39,832 bases of DNA from Actinomycetes bacterium (lineage in GTDB: Bacteria; Actinomycetota; Actinomycetes; Jiangellales; Jiangellaceae). A program made the position numbers and the translations under genes. The first letter of the stretch is position 1; each line of letters begins with the position of its first letter. Positions 7,754 through 17,025 of this stretch are shown here, in pieces. Location: assembly GCA_021793295.1 (NCBI GenBank), contig JAJYTA010000020.1, positions 1 through 39,832 of the forward strand. Reading direction: 5' to 3'. The notes beneath the pieces are model-generated. The model saw only the letters and a list, made by a program, of their open reading frames with translations, was not told where the DNA came from and ran no database searches.

Positions 7754-7862
7754 CGCGTCGAAGCGCCGGTTCCCATACGTTGCCCGTCACCTCCACGTGG
7801 AACGACGTGAGCGCCCACGGTGGACGAGCCCTGGGGCGCTCTCGAGATCGCCTCGGGCCGAC

Positions 7863-8639
7863 TCAGCTGATCGTCGTCTTCGGTGCCGGCAGGCCCGCCG
7901 AGTCGGCGATGTGGCGCATGCTGGCGATGAACAACGCGTCACGGACGTCCTCGGGCATCCAGTCCAGGTGTCCGTAGGCCTCGAGGCTGACGAAGCCGTG
8001 CAGGCTCGCCCAGCAATGCACCATGGCCTGGAACGTCACCGCCGGCAGGTCTGCCTCGTCGCCGAGCTTCATCGGATCCTCGCGCCCGTCGACGAACTGA
8101 CTCACCGGCCCCGCGTCAAGGTCGAACGTCGGCTCGTCGAGCAGCCCTTGCTCCGCCGCGTCGTAGAACAACGACTTGAGCTGCGCCATCGCTCTGCGCG
8201 CGGCCTCGGTGGTGGGCCCTTCCTCGGGTGCTGAGTACCCGGGCACCGGCATGCCGAGGATCAGGGCGAACCGCGTGGGCTCCGAACGGGCCCACCCCCG
8301 GTAGGCCTGCGCGACGAGGTGGAACCGTCCGCCGGGATCGTCGCGGGGCACCTGGTCGCGCCTGTCGGCCACGGCGGCACCGAGATCGTCGTAGGCGTCG
8401 ACGATGAGCGCGGTGAGCAGTTCGTCCCGGTCGGCGAAGTAGCGGTACAGCGCCGGGGCCGTCATGCCCATGATCCGCGCGATGTCGGAGAAGCGGAAGT
8501 CGGTCGTCCCGTGCTCGCGCATCAGAGACAACGCGGCCTGCTTGATCTCTCCGACGGTGGCCGCCCGTGCTCGCTCGCGACGGGTGAGCACTCGCTCGGT
8601 TGATCCGGGAGCAGACTCCTCGCTCGGTTCTTCCGCCAC
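7863..8639 (-). CDS. TetR/AcrR-family transcriptional regulator
   Basis: Likely repressor of the divergent MMPL exporter gene. The 258-residue protein has a TetR N-terminal domain with the helix-turn-helix around 50-69 (FRFSDIARIMGMTAPALYRYF), preceded by an acidic, possibly disordered leader. The larger C-terminal ligand domain contains RFALILGMPVPGY and the helical VTFQAMVHCWASLHGFVSLE, similar in style to the C-terminal domains of WHG-type TetR proteins. The start is GTG with GGGAGGG about 10-12 nt upstream. The 144-bp gap to the MMPL gene contains two AGTTAAC motifs 36 bp apart, possible operators. The ligand is unknown; a lipid or drug moved by the exporter is the usual case. Confidence 0.92.
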   Translation of the reverse strand: MAEEPSEESAPGSTERVLTRRERARAATVGEIKQAALSLMREHGTTDFRFSDIARIMGMTAPALYRYFADRDELLTALIVDAYDDLGAAVADRRDQVPRDDPGGRFHLVAQAYRGWARSEPTRFALILGMPVPGYSAPEEGPTTEAARRAMAQLKSLFYDAAEQGLLDEPTFDLDAGPVSQFVDGREDPMKLGDEADLPAVTFQAMVHCWASLHGFVSLEAYGHLDWMPEDVRDALFIASMRHIADSAGLPAPKTTIS

Positions 8640-8668
8640 GTCGTGGCCGCCCTCCCTCGAAGTGACTC

Positions 8669-8711
8669 AGTTAACTATCTTCACAGACGTTATACCCCTT
8701 GACAAGTTAAC
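8669..8711. promoter_or_regulatory. Divergent TetR/MMPL control region with paired AGTTAAC motifs
   Basis: The palindrome AGTTAACT (8669-8676) and AGTTAAC (8705-8711) lie 36 bp apart between the divergent tetR and MMPL genes. A good -35 box for the MMPL direction, TTGACA (8699-8704), abuts the second motif; the best -10 candidate, TACGTT (8727-8732), has a long 22-bp spacing. Bases around both motifs are unusually AT-rich for this genome. Binding of the adjacent TetR protein here is inference. Confidence 0.45.
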
Positions 8712-8783
8712 CCTACTCGTGTTGGTTACGTTGAATAACACTTATGAACCATCATCACGACCAAGGTCGAGGGGGCACCCCGC

Positions 8784-11048
8784 ATGGGCAGCACCACCAG
8801 AGCCGGCGAACAGCGACGGTCGGCTCCGCCACGTCCCGGAATCCTCGGGCGCATCGCCGGCGTCGCGTTTCGCAAGCGCGGGACGGTGGTCATCGCGTGG
8901 GTCCTGGCCATTGCCGGAGCCGCCGGGCTGTCCAGCGCCTTCGCCGGCGACTTCACCGCTGACTACTCCGTGCCGGGATCGGACTCGAGGCAAGCACAAG
9001 ACCTGATCGCCGAGCGCTTCCCAGCACAAGCCGGCGACGTCGTGGACGTCGTGGTCCAGGCTGACGAGCCGGTCACCGACGCGCCAGTACGCGCGGAGAT
9101 CACCACGCTGCTCGACGAGCTGGGCACCATGCCGCACGTGGCCACGGTCGAGGACCCCTTCGCCGCACCGGGCGGCATCTCCCAAGACGGCCGGACGCTG
9201 GTCGCCCGTCTCCACCTCGACGTCGAGCTCCCCGACGACATGCCGGTCGCGGACACCGAACGCCTGCTCGCCGCGGCCGAAGCCGCCGAACGCCCGGGCC
9301 TGGACATCGCTCTCGGCGGGCAATCGGTAGCCCTGGCCGAGCAGGGCGAGATCGGTTCCGAGGCCATCGGCATCGCAGCCGCGACGGTGATCCTGCTCGT
9401 CACGTTCGGCACCGTCGTCGCCGCGGGCCTGCCGTTGCTGGTCGCTGTCGCGGGGCTGGCGCTCAGCGGCACGCTCACCGGACTGATCGCCGCCGTCGTC
9501 GACGTCCCGGACTGGTCGACGGCTCTGGCCACGATGATGGGCATCGCGCTCGGCATCGACTACGTCCTGCTGATGGTGACCCGGTTCCGCGAGTGGCGGG
9601 CAGCCGGACTGGACAGCCAGGCGGCCACGGTCGCCACGCTCGACACCGCCGGACGCGCGGTGCTGGTGGCCGGCAGCACCGTCATGGTGAGCATGCTCGG
9701 CTTGTTCGCGATGGGCCTGTCGTTCATGCAGGGCGCTGCTCTGGTCACGATCGTCGCGGTCTTGGTGGTCGTGGCCGCAGCCATGACACTGTTCCCGGCG
9801 CTGCTGGGATACGTCGGCCACTGGGTGGATCGGCTCCGCCTGCCGCTGGGCCGCCAGCGTTCGGCGACGCTCGCACCCGGCGGACACGTCGAACCCTCCC
9901 GCGCCTGGTTGCGATGGGGCCGGCTGATCGACCGGCACCGCGTGATCGCCAGCGTCGTCGGCGTGGGTCTGCTGCTCGCGCTGGCCGTGCCCTTCCTGGA
10001 CGCTCGGTTCGGCTTCCCCGACGCCGGGAACAACACCGCCGACCGCTCGTCCCGGCAGGCCTACGACATGCTCTCCGAGGGCTTCGGCGACGGCGCGAAC
10101 GGTCCCCTGCTGCTGGTGAGCGAACTGGGCTCGCCATCGGACGTCGATGAGCTGACCGCGCTCAGCCAGACCGTCGCCGCAACCCCCGGCGTCGCCGCCG
10201 TCCAACCTCCGGCCGTCAATCCCGCCGGCGACGCCGCCATGGTCACGGTCCTGCCGGACAGCGGCCCGCAAGACGCGGCCACCGAGGACCTGGTGCACAC
10301 GCTGCGCGACGACGTGCTGGCCATCAGCGACCTGGACGTCCACGTCGGCGGCGTGACGGCTGCCGCGATCGACTCGAACGAGGACACCGCCGAACGGCTT
10401 CCGCTGCTCATCGGTGGTGTGGTCACCCTGTCGATGCTGCTGCTCCTGGTCTCCTTCCGCAGCCTGGTCATCCCGATCACCGCCGCGATGATGAACCTGC
10501 TGTCGGTCGCCGCCGCCTACGGCGTGGTCGCCCTGGTCTTGGAGGGCGGCTGGGCCGGCCAGCTGATCGGTATCGACACCGAGACGCCGATGCCGGCGTT
10601 CATTCCGGTCCTGGTGTTCGCGGTGTTGTTCGGGCTGTCGATGGACTACGAGGTGTTCTTGATCAGCCGGATCCGCGAGTCGTGGATACGTACCGGGGAC
10701 AACGGCCGGGCGATCGTCGACGGTCTCGCCGGCACCGGGCGGGTCATCACGGCTGCTGCGGCGATCATGGTGGCGGTCTTCGCGGCGTTCATCCCGAGCC
10801 CGGAGGTCTTCCTCAAGGTCATCGGGGTGGGCATGGCCGCGGCGATCCTGGTCGACGCCACGATCGTGCGGATGCTGCTCGTCCCGGCGGTGATGCATCT
10901 ACTGGGACGGGCCAACTGGTGGCTGCCGTCGTGGTTGGACCGCCGGCTGCCGCAGCTGCACGTCGAGGGACGCCCGCAGACGTACCTGCCGCCCGGTGAG
11001 CGGGCCGACGGCGATCGCGTTCCGGTCGCGACGTCACCTCCGAACTGA
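8784..11048 (+). CDS. MMPL-family (RND-type) transporter
   Basis: Integral membrane exporter of the MmpL/HAE2 branch of the RND superfamily, driven by proton motive force and usually moving lipids or hydrophobic drugs. The 754-residue protein has the expected duplicated layout: TM1 (TVVIAWVLAIAGAAGLSSAF), an extracellular loop with YSVPGSDSRQAQD, a first TM bundle with LGIDYVLLMVTRFREW, a second half opening at HRVIASVVGVGLLLALAVPF, a second large loop, and a second bundle with FGLSMDYEVFLISRIRESW. The two GxxxDY segments carry the Asp-Tyr pairs of the proton relay. The start has GAGGGGG about 8 nt upstream. The divergent TetR gene is the likely regulator. It ends convergent with the GDH gene; copy 2 of the 77-nt element lies between. 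The substrate cannot be predicted. Confidence 0.95.
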   Translation: MGSTTRAGEQRRSAPPRPGILGRIAGVAFRKRGTVVIAWVLAIAGAAGLSSAFAGDFTADYSVPGSDSRQAQDLIAERFPAQAGDVVDVVVQADEPVTDAPVRAEITTLLDELGTMPHVATVEDPFAAPGGISQDGRTLVARLHLDVELPDDMPVADTERLLAAAEAAERPGLDIALGGQSVALAEQGEIGSEAIGIAAATVILLVTFGTVVAAGLPLLVAVAGLALSGTLTGLIAAVVDVPDWSTALATMMGIALGIDYVLLMVTRFREWRAAGLDSQAATVATLDTAGRAVLVAGSTVMVSMLGLFAMGLSFMQGAALVTIVAVLVVVAAAMTLFPALLGYVGHWVDRLRLPLGRQRSATLAPGGHVEPSRAWLRWGRLIDRHRVIASVVGVGLLLALAVPFLDARFGFPDAGNNTADRSSRQAYDMLSEGFGDGANGPLLLVSELGSPSDVDELTALSQTVAATPGVAAVQPPAVNPAGDAAMVTVLPDSGPQDAATEDLVHTLRDDVLAISDLDVHVGGVTAAAIDSNEDTAERLPLLIGGVVTLSMLLLLVSFRSLVIPITAAMMNLLSVAAAYGVVALVLEGGWAGQLIGIDTETPMPAFIPVLVFAVLFGLSMDYEVFLISRIRESWIRTGDNGRAIVDGLAGTGRVITAAAAIMVAVFAAFIPSPEVFLKVIGVGMAAAILVDATIVRMLLVPAVMHLLGRANWWLPSWLDRRLPQLHVEGRPQTYLPPGERADGDRVPVATSPPN

Positions 11049-11071
11049 GCGCGTGTCGCTTTCGCCGCGGG

Positions 11072-11148
11072 CACCACGAGGCATTGTGCTGCGCCACCAC
11101 CCGTGCATGGGTGGTGACGCAGGCAATTGCCAAGTGAACATGATCATT
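11072..11148 (+). repeat. 77-nt palindromic intergenic element, copy 2
   Basis: The best preserved of the three copies. The main hairpin has 14-nt arms, CTGCGCCACCACCC and GGGTGGTGACGCAG, with one C-A mismatch and a GTGCAT loop. The palindrome GGCAATTGCC follows, and the copy ends in the shared TGAACATGATCATT. Relative to copy 1, an A-T pair in the stem is C-G here, a compensatory change. It fills most of the 116-bp gap between the convergent MMPL and GDH genes, so here it can only act at 3' ends, possibly as a bidirectional terminator or RNA stabiliser. Confidence 0.88.
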
Positions 11149-11164
11149 CCCGACCCCGGGGAGG

Positions 11165-14100
11165 TCAGGTGGCGTCGGTGCGCTGCAGGCCGCGGACGGC
11201 GCGCAGGCCGACCGACAGTCGCGCGAGGTCGAAGCTGTCACTTTCGACGATCTCGAGCAGGATCTGCTGGGCTCGCCCCACCATCACCTCGTCCTGGGCC
11301 GCCCAGGTCTCGACCCGGGTCTGGGGGTCGGCGGTCTCGTCGGTGTGCTGGATCACCTGAGCGGTCAGCGCGGCCTGCAGGGCATGCAGGTCGTCGCGCA
11401 ACGCGGCCCGGGCCATCGTGTGCCAGCGATCATGCCGCGGCAACGACACGATGCGCTCCAGCAACCGGCCCAGCTCGAGGAAGGCGCCCAGGGTGAAGTG
11501 CACCCGTGCCACCTCGACCAGGTCGGTGCCGGTGGTCAGCGACGTGTCGACCATGCCGAGCCCGGAATACGCCGGCGGCAGCACAGCCACTCGGGTCGCC
11601 AGGCCGTCGGGCACGCCGGCCTGCTGGAGCGATTCCAACCGCTGCGTGAACAGGTCGAACTCGCGCCCGACCAGCACCTCGGGCAGAGCGACCAGCAGCC
11701 GCGCGATCGGTTCCTCGAAGAACCCGATCTGCCAGGCGATGTCGATGGGTGGGCGCCGATTGACGCACAGCCAGCGCGTGGCCCGCTCGGTGATCGTCCG
11801 GCCGGCCAGGCGCATCTCGGTCTGCACGTCGAAGGCCACGGCGTTGTCCAGATCCCTGACCGCTGCGTACAACTCGGGCATCCGGAACACCACCCCGGCG
11901 ACGGTGTGCGCTCGCGCGAGGTCCTCGGTGGTGCCACCGGTCTCCATGGCCAACCGGTAGGCGAACGTCGTGCCGGCCTCGTTCACCAGGTTGTTCACCA
12001 CGACGTTGGAGATGATCTCGCGGCGCAACGGGTGTTCGTCGATCCGGTCGGCGTAGCGTTCACGCAGTGCGCTGGGGAAGTACGCATGCAAGGCGGCCGA
12101 CAGGTACGGGTCGTCGGGCATGTTCCCGTCCAACAGTTCCTCGTACATGAGGTTCTTGGTGTAGGCGAGAACCACCGCCAACTCCGGTGCGGTCAGCCCG
12201 CGGCCGTTGTTCATCCGCTCGGCCATCTGCTTGTTCGTCGGCAGCGCCTCGAGATCGCGGTCGATCTGCCCGGCGGCTTCGAGCTGAGTGAGGTAGGAGC
12301 GGTGCACGTGCGCCAGGTTTCCCGCCTGGTGCAGCTCATTGGCCATCGCGACGTTCTGGTTGTAGTTGTTCGCCAGGACCAGTTCGGCAACCTCGTCGGT
12401 CATTTCTGCGAGTAGCTCGTTGCGTTGCTTCTCGGTGAGGTCACCGGCGCGGACCACGCTGTCCATCAGGATCTTGATGTTGACTTCGTGGTCGGAGCTG
12501 TCGACACCGGCGGAGTTGTCGATGGCGTCGGTGTTGAGGTGTCCGGCGTCGCCGTTGCGCTCGGGTGCGCTCAGCGCGTACTCGATCCGGCCGCGCTGGG
12601 TCAGGCCCAGGTTGCCGCCCTCGCCCACCACCAGGCAGCGCAGCTCGTCACCGTTGACCCGGATCGCGTCGTTGGCCTTGTCGCCGACCTCGGCGTTGGT
12701 CTCGGTGCTCGCCTTGACGTACGTGCCGATGCCACCGTTCCAGAGCAAGTCGACCGGAGCCCGCAGTACGGCGCGCATCAGTTCCGTCGGCGGCATCGTC
12801 TCGACGCCCGCGTCGATGCCGAGAGCCTCCTTCACCTCCGGCGTCAGCGTGATCGACTTGGCCGACCGCGGGTGGACCCCACCGCCGGGGCTGATCAGCT
12901 CGGGGTCGTAGTCGGCCCAGGTGGAGCGCGGCAGATCGAACAGCCGGCGACGTTCGGCGTAGGACGTGGCCGCGTCCGGGTCGGGGTCGAGGAAGATGTG
13001 GCGATGGTCGAACGCGGCGATCAGCCGGATGTGTTTCGACAGCAGCATGCCGTTGCCGAAGACGTCGCCGGACATGTCGCCGATGCCGACCACGGTGAAG
13101 TCTTCGCGCTGGCAGTCCCGGCCGAGCTCGCGGAAGTGCCGCTTGACCGACTCCCACGCGCCGCGGGCGGTGATGCCCATGGCCTTGTGGTCGTAGCCGG
13201 CCGACCCACCGGAGGCGAAGGCGTCGCCGAGCCAGAACCCGTAGTCCTTCGCGACCTGGTTGGCGATGTCGGAGAAGGCGGCCGTGCCTTTGTCAGCCGC
13301 CACCACGAGGTACGGGTCGTCGCCGTCGTGGCGGACGACGTGCGGCGGCGGAACCACGCTGCGATCCGCTGCGCGGTTGTCGGTGATGTCGAGCATCGCG
13401 CGGATGAACGTCTTGTAGCACTCCGTGCCTTCGGCCAGCCATGCCGCGCGGTCGACGGCCGGGTCGGGCAGTCGCTTGCCGACGAAGCCGCCCTTGGCTC
13501 CCACCGGGACGATGACGGCGTTCTTGACCGCCTGCGCCTTGACCAGCCCGAGGATCTCGGTGCGGAAATCCTCGCGGCGGTCCGACCAGCGCAGGCCGCC
13601 GCGAGCAACAGCGCCGTAGCGCAGGTGCACGCCCTCGACCCGAGGCGAGTAGACCCAGATCTCGTAGGCCGGCCGCGGTTCGGGCAGTTCGGGCAGCGAG
13701 CGCGAGTCGAGTTTGAAGCTGGTCGCGTCCTGCGTGCCGTTGGCGCCGAGACGGTAGTAGCTGGTGCGCAAGGTGGCGTTGATCAGGCGCAGGAACGAGC
13801 GCAGGATCCGGTCCTGATCGAGGCTGGCCACCTGCTCGAGGGCTTGCTCGATCCGAGTCGAGGTCTTCTCGGCCTCGGCTTCACGAGTGATGCGCCCGGA
13901 ATCGTCGGAGGTGTAGCGCTGCGGGTCGAAGCGGATCTCGAACAGCTCGACCAGCAGCCGGGCGATGTCGACGTGCGCCGACAGCGATTCCTCCACATAG
14001 TTCTGGCTGAACGTCGAACCCGCCTGGCGCAAGTACTTCGCGTAGGCGCGCAGGATCGACGCCTGCCGCCACGACAGCCCCGCCATCGGTACCAGCGCGT

Positions 14101-16081
14101 TGAATCCGTCGCTTTCGGCCTCGCCGCGCCACACGGCGGCGAACGTGTCCTGGAACAGATCCTTGAGCTGGCCGGATTCGTCGACGTGCAGGCTGGCATA
14201 GCGCAAGCCGAAGTCGTAGATGTAGGCCGTGGAATCGCCGTCGGGGCCGCGGCGGACGATCTCGTACGGGCGCTCGTCGACGACTTCCACGCCCATCCTC
14301 GACAGGATCGGCAGCACCTGCGTCAGCGAGATCGGCGCGCCGGTGCGGTAGATCTTGAATCGCCGCTCTTCCGGCGGCCCGCCGACGGGCTGGTACAGGT
14401 GCATCCCCAGGCCGTCGGTGTCGGGCAGATCCTCCAGACGCTGCACGTCAGCGACCGCCACCCGAGCCGGGAAGTCGGCCTTGTACCCCTCGGGGAAGCT
14501 GTCGCGGTACCGGCGCAGCAGCCGCGCCGCGCCTTCCTCGCCGACCCGATCGGCCAGCGCGTCGGACAGTTCGTCGGTCCACGACCGGGTGGCCGCGACC
14601 AACTGGCGTTCGAGGCTGGTGACGTCGATGTCGGGCAAGCGCTGGTCGCGGCGCATCCGGATGACGAAGTGCAGCCGGGCCAGCATGGACTCACCGATCT
14701 GTGCGGTGAAGTCGATGGAGTCGCCGTCGGTGGCAGCGAGCAGGATGCGCTGGATGCGCTCGCGTACGTCGGTGTTGTACCGGTCGCGCGGCAGGTAGAC
14801 CAAGAACGACAGGTAGCGGCCATAGTCGTCGCGGCGGACGAACATCCGCAGGTGCCGGCGCTCCTGCAGATGCACCACCGCCAGCGCCGTCGGCAGCAGC
14901 TCGTCCACCGGCGTCTGGAACAGCTCGTCGCGGGGGTAGGTCTCGAGCACCTGCAGCAAGTCCTTGCCGGAGTGACTCGTCGGCGCGAACCCGGCGCGAT
15001 CGATGACCTCCTGGACCTTGCGCCGCAGCACGGGGATGCGCAGCACGCTCTCGGTGTAAGCCGCCGAGGTCAGCAGCCCCAGGAACCGCCGCTCGCCGAT
15101 CACCTCGCCGCTCTCGTCGAACATCTTGACGCCCACGTAGTCCAAGTACGCCGGGCGATGCACGGTAGCCCTCGAGTTCGCCTTGGTGAGCACGAGAAGG
15201 CGCTTCTCCCGGGCCTTGGCCCGCACCTCGGGCGGCAGCTTGCCGAACGAGCCCGACAAGTCTTGATCGGGGCGCAGGATGCCCAGCCCGGTCCCGGTGA
15301 CCGCACGCAGCACGTCCTCGCCATCGATCTCGTCGAGCAGGTACTCGCGGTATCCGAGGAAGGTGAAGTGGTCGTCGGCGAGCCAGCGCAGCAACTCGCG
15401 TGCTTCGTCGGCTTCGGCCTGCGGAACCGGCGGTGTGGGCTGCTCGCCAGAGTCGTCGAGCTCGGCGGCGATGTCCTCGGCACGCTGGCGCATCCGCTGC
15501 CAGTCCTCAACGGCTTCGCGGACGTCGCGCAGCACCTGCAGCAGCTGATCCTTGATGGCCCGCTGTTCGCCCGGGTCGTCGGTCCGGTCGATCTCGACAT
15601 GCATCCACGACTCGACGACGGCGTCGGAGGTCTCGGCCAACCGCGGATCGTTGTCGTTGAAGTCGCAGATCTCGACCAGTTCGCCGGTGATGTCACGGCG
15701 AACGACCATCTGCGGGTGGATCACCAGCCGAATCGCGTGGTCGTTCTCGCTGAGGGCCATGGTCACGGAGTCGACCAGGAACGGCATGTCGTCGATGACG
15801 ATCTCGACGACCGTGTGCCCGGCCGACCACCCGTGCTCGTCGACGGTCGGGGTGAACACGTTCACCACCGCCGTGCCCTGCGGGCGGTGCTGGGCCGCCC
15901 GTCGGTGGGACGCCGCGATGCCGTACACGTCGACGACATCGCGGTCGACCAGGTCTTCGGCCGCGACATGGCGGTAGTAGCGCCGGAGGAACGATTCCTC
16001 GTCGTCTCGGCGGCCGCGGTCACCGACCACAGCGGCTTTGGCGAGCAGTTCGGCCTTGGCTTCATCGAGCCGGTTGCGCAT
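11165..16081 (-). CDS. NAD-specific glutamate dehydrogenase, 180-kDa type
   Basis: Oxidatively deaminates L-glutamate to 2-oxoglutarate and ammonia with NAD+, a mainly catabolic reaction. At 1638 residues it matches the large class (about 1600 residues, GDH-180) first described in Streptomyces. The N-terminal half holds ACT-like regulatory segments (for example HTVVEIVIDDMPFLVDSVTM). The catalytic core lies near residues 825-870 with RGGLRWSDRREDFRTEILGL, then AVIVPVGAKGGFVGKRLPD, which carries the substrate-binding lysines. A Rossmann region follows with VVGIGDMSGDVFGNGMLLS. The long C-terminal helical domain contains NRRPPIDIAWQIGFFEEP. The gene is monocistronic, ending against the MMPL gene, with tryptophan dioxygenase 94 bp upstream on the same strand. 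Several kilobases of open frame on the other strand are a composition effect. Confidence 0.97.
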   Translation of the reverse strand: MRNRLDEAKAELLAKAAVVGDRGRRDDEESFLRRYYRHVAAEDLVDRDVVDVYGIAASHRRAAQHRPQGTAVVNVFTPTVDEHGWSAGHTVVEIVIDDMPFLVDSVTMALSENDHAIRLVIHPQMVVRRDITGELVEICDFNDNDPRLAETSDAVVESWMHVEIDRTDDPGEQRAIKDQLLQVLRDVREAVEDWQRMRQRAEDIAAELDDSGEQPTPPVPQAEADEARELLRWLADDHFTFLGYREYLLDEIDGEDVLRAVTGTGLGILRPDQDLSGSFGKLPPEVRAKAREKRLLVLTKANSRATVHRPAYLDYVGVKMFDESGEVIGERRFLGLLTSAAYTESVLRIPVLRRKVQEVIDRAGFAPTSHSGKDLLQVLETYPRDELFQTPVDELLPTALAVVHLQERRHLRMFVRRDDYGRYLSFLVYLPRDRYNTDVRERIQRILLAATDGDSIDFTAQIGESMLARLHFVIRMRRDQRLPDIDVTSLERQLVAATRSWTDELSDALADRVGEEGAARLLRRYRDSFPEGYKADFPARVAVADVQRLEDLPDTDGLGMHLYQPVGGPPEERRFKIYRTGAPISLTQVLPILSRMGVEVVDERPYEIVRRGPDGDSTAYIYDFGLRYASLHVDESGQLKDLFQDTFAAVWRGEAESDGFNALVPMAGLSWRQASILRAYAKYLRQAGSTFSQNYVEESLSAHVDIARLLVELFEIRFDPQRYTSDDSGRITREAEAEKTSTRIEQALEQVASLDQDRILRSFLRLINATLRTSYYRLGANGTQDATSFKLDSRSLPELPEPRPAYEIWVYSPRVEGVHLRYGAVARGGLRWSDRREDFRTEILGLVKAQAVKNAVIVPVGAKGGFVGKRLPDPAVDRAAWLAEGTECYKTFIRAMLDITDNRAADRSVVPPPHVVRHDGDDPYLVVAADKGTAAFSDIANQVAKDYGFWLGDAFASGGSAGYDHKAMGITARGAWESVKRHFRELGRDCQREDFTVVGIGDMSGDVFGNGMLLSKHIRLIAAFDHRHIFLDPDPDAATSYAERRRLFDLPRSTWADYDPELISPGGGVHPRSAKSITLTPEVKEALGIDAGVETMPPTELMRAVLRAPVDLLWNGGIGTYVKASTETNAEVGDKANDAIRVNGDELRCLVVGEGGNLGLTQRGRIEYALSAPERNGDAGHLNTDAIDNSAGVDSSDHEVNIKILMDSVVRAGDLTEKQRNELLAEMTDEVAELVLANNYNQNVAMANELHQAGNLAHVHRSYLTQLEAAGQIDRDLEALPTNKQMAERMNNGRGLTAPELAVVLAYTKNLMYEELLDGNMPDDPYLSAALHAYFPSALRERYADRIDEHPLRREIISNVVVNNLVNEAGTTFAYRLAMETGGTTEDLARAHTVAGVVFRMPELYAAVRDLDNAVAFDVQTEMRLAGRTITERATRWLCVNRRPPIDIAWQIGFFEEPIARLLVALPEVLVGREFDLFTQRLESLQQAGVPDGLATRVAVLPPAYSGLGMVDTSLTTGTDLVEVARVHFTLGAFLELGRLLERIVSLPRHDRWHTMARAALRDDLHALQAALTAQVIQHTDETADPQTRVETWAAQDEVMVGRAQQILLEIVESDSFDLARLSVGLRAVRGLQRTDAT

Positions 16082-16175
16082 GGTCTACCACCCCGGGAAA
16101 CGCTCACCCGCACCTCGTCGTGCGGAACGCCTCAGACACTAGTAGGCCGGACCCGCCCTCCGCTCGCCGAGTCGG

Positions 16176-16994
16176 CTACAACCAGGAACGAAGCTCCCAC
16201 AGATCGGGGTAGTACCTCATGTCGAGCCGGCTACGCAGGTACGCCGCCCCGGAAGACCCCCCGGTGCCGGTCTTCGTCCCGATCATCCGCTCGACCATCG
16301 TCACGTGCCGCGCGCGCCAGTTGGCGGCGAGCTCGTCGTGCACCAGCAACGCTTCAGCCAGCTCCCAGACCTCGCCGTACGTCCCTCGGTCATGGGCGAC
16401 GGCCCGCATCACCCGCCGGATGTCACCGTCGTCGGTGGCGAGACGATGATCGCGCAGGACGGCGAGGAAGGCGTCCCACAGCGTCGGCTCGGCCAGCCGT
16501 CGGCGCAGCCGAGCGGCCTCGGCCTCGGTCAGCCCGCGGAACCGCTGAACGAATGCCTCGTCCTTCGCTCCGGAGATGAACTCCAGCTCGCGGAACTGCA
16601 CCGACTGGAAGCCGCTCGCGGGGGCGAGGCGGGCGCGGAACTCGAGAAAGTCCTGCGGGGTCATGGTCTCGAGCACGCCGATCTGTTCGACCAGCACCCG
16701 CTCGATCTCGTGGACCCGTTTGAGGACGTGACGAGCCCACCACAACCGCCCGGCGAACATGGCGTCACGTGCGGACTCGACTTCGTGCAGGAGCTGTTTG
16801 AACCAGAGCTCGTACACCTGATGGATGGTGATGAACAGCAGCTCGTCGTGAGCGTCGGTCTCGAGCCGCTGCTGATCGAGCAGCTGGTCGAGACGCAGGT
16901 AGGAGCCGTAGCTGAGCTTGGCGCCGTCCTCACCGAAATGTGCGGAGGGCGGCTGCGCAGGCTTGGCCACGGATTCAGTGTGGTTGTGTGTCAC
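16176..16994 (-). CDS. kynA: Tryptophan 2,3-dioxygenase
   Basis: Heme enzyme that opens the indole ring of L-tryptophan to N-formylkynurenine, the first step of the kynurenine pathway. From GTG 16994 it has 272 residues, close to bacterial family members. Characteristic segments are LSYGSYLRLDQLL, ITIHQVYELWFKQLLHE, PQDFLEFRARLAPASGFQS and VQFRELEF, and the C-terminus RYYPDLWELRSWL. An ATG at 17027 is in frame but would overlap the start codon of the divergent DUF2505 gene. GTG 16994 lies 6 nt after a TACCCT box, fitting a leaderless mRNA. No kynU or formamidase gene is in the window, so the downstream steps must be encoded elsewhere. Confidence 0.95.
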   Translation of the reverse strand: MTHNHTESVAKPAQPPSAHFGEDGAKLSYGSYLRLDQLLDQQRLETDAHDELLFITIHQVYELWFKQLLHEVESARDAMFAGRLWWARHVLKRVHEIERVLVEQIGVLETMTPQDFLEFRARLAPASGFQSVQFRELEFISGAKDEAFVQRFRGLTEAEAARLRRRLAEPTLWDAFLAVLRDHRLATDDGDIRRVMRAVAHDRGTYGEVWELAEALLVHDELAANWRARHVTMVERMIGTKTGTGGSSGAAYLRSRLDMRYYPDLWELRSWL

Positions 16995-17025
16995 CGCACC
17001 AGGGTATGGGTCAAGATTGACCGTC
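16995..17025. promoter_or_regulatory. Compact divergent promoter between kynA and the DUF2505 gene
   Basis: Only 31 bp separate the two divergent starts. On the minus strand TACCCT (17006-17001) is a clean TANNNT -10 box with 6 nt to GTG 16994. On the plus strand AAGATT (17013-17018) is a weaker -10 candidate, 7 nt before ATG 17026. Neither gene has a Shine-Dalgarno sequence in this space, so both may be leaderless. Confidence 0.45.

Noticed and set aside
6618-7796. Programmed +1 frameshift in prfB
   Set aside because: The frame is continuous with no early UGA and no slippery CUUUGA-type site, as usual in actinobacteria.
11079-11160. A shared frame ending ...NMII in the three 77-nt elements, as if a small conserved peptide
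   Set aside because: Differences between copies fall on all three codon positions without bias to the third, and no start codon or ribosome binding site is shared. Pairing is conserved better than protein.
12425-16579. 1384-codon open frame opposite the GDH gene, and similar long antisense frames (464-2212, 5868-8234, 8742-10898, 25628-28807, 34840-36507)
   Set aside because: Their translations are low-complexity, rich in Arg, Val, Gly and Asp, and match no family, while the opposite strand encodes a clear protein. High GC removes stops from such shadow frames.
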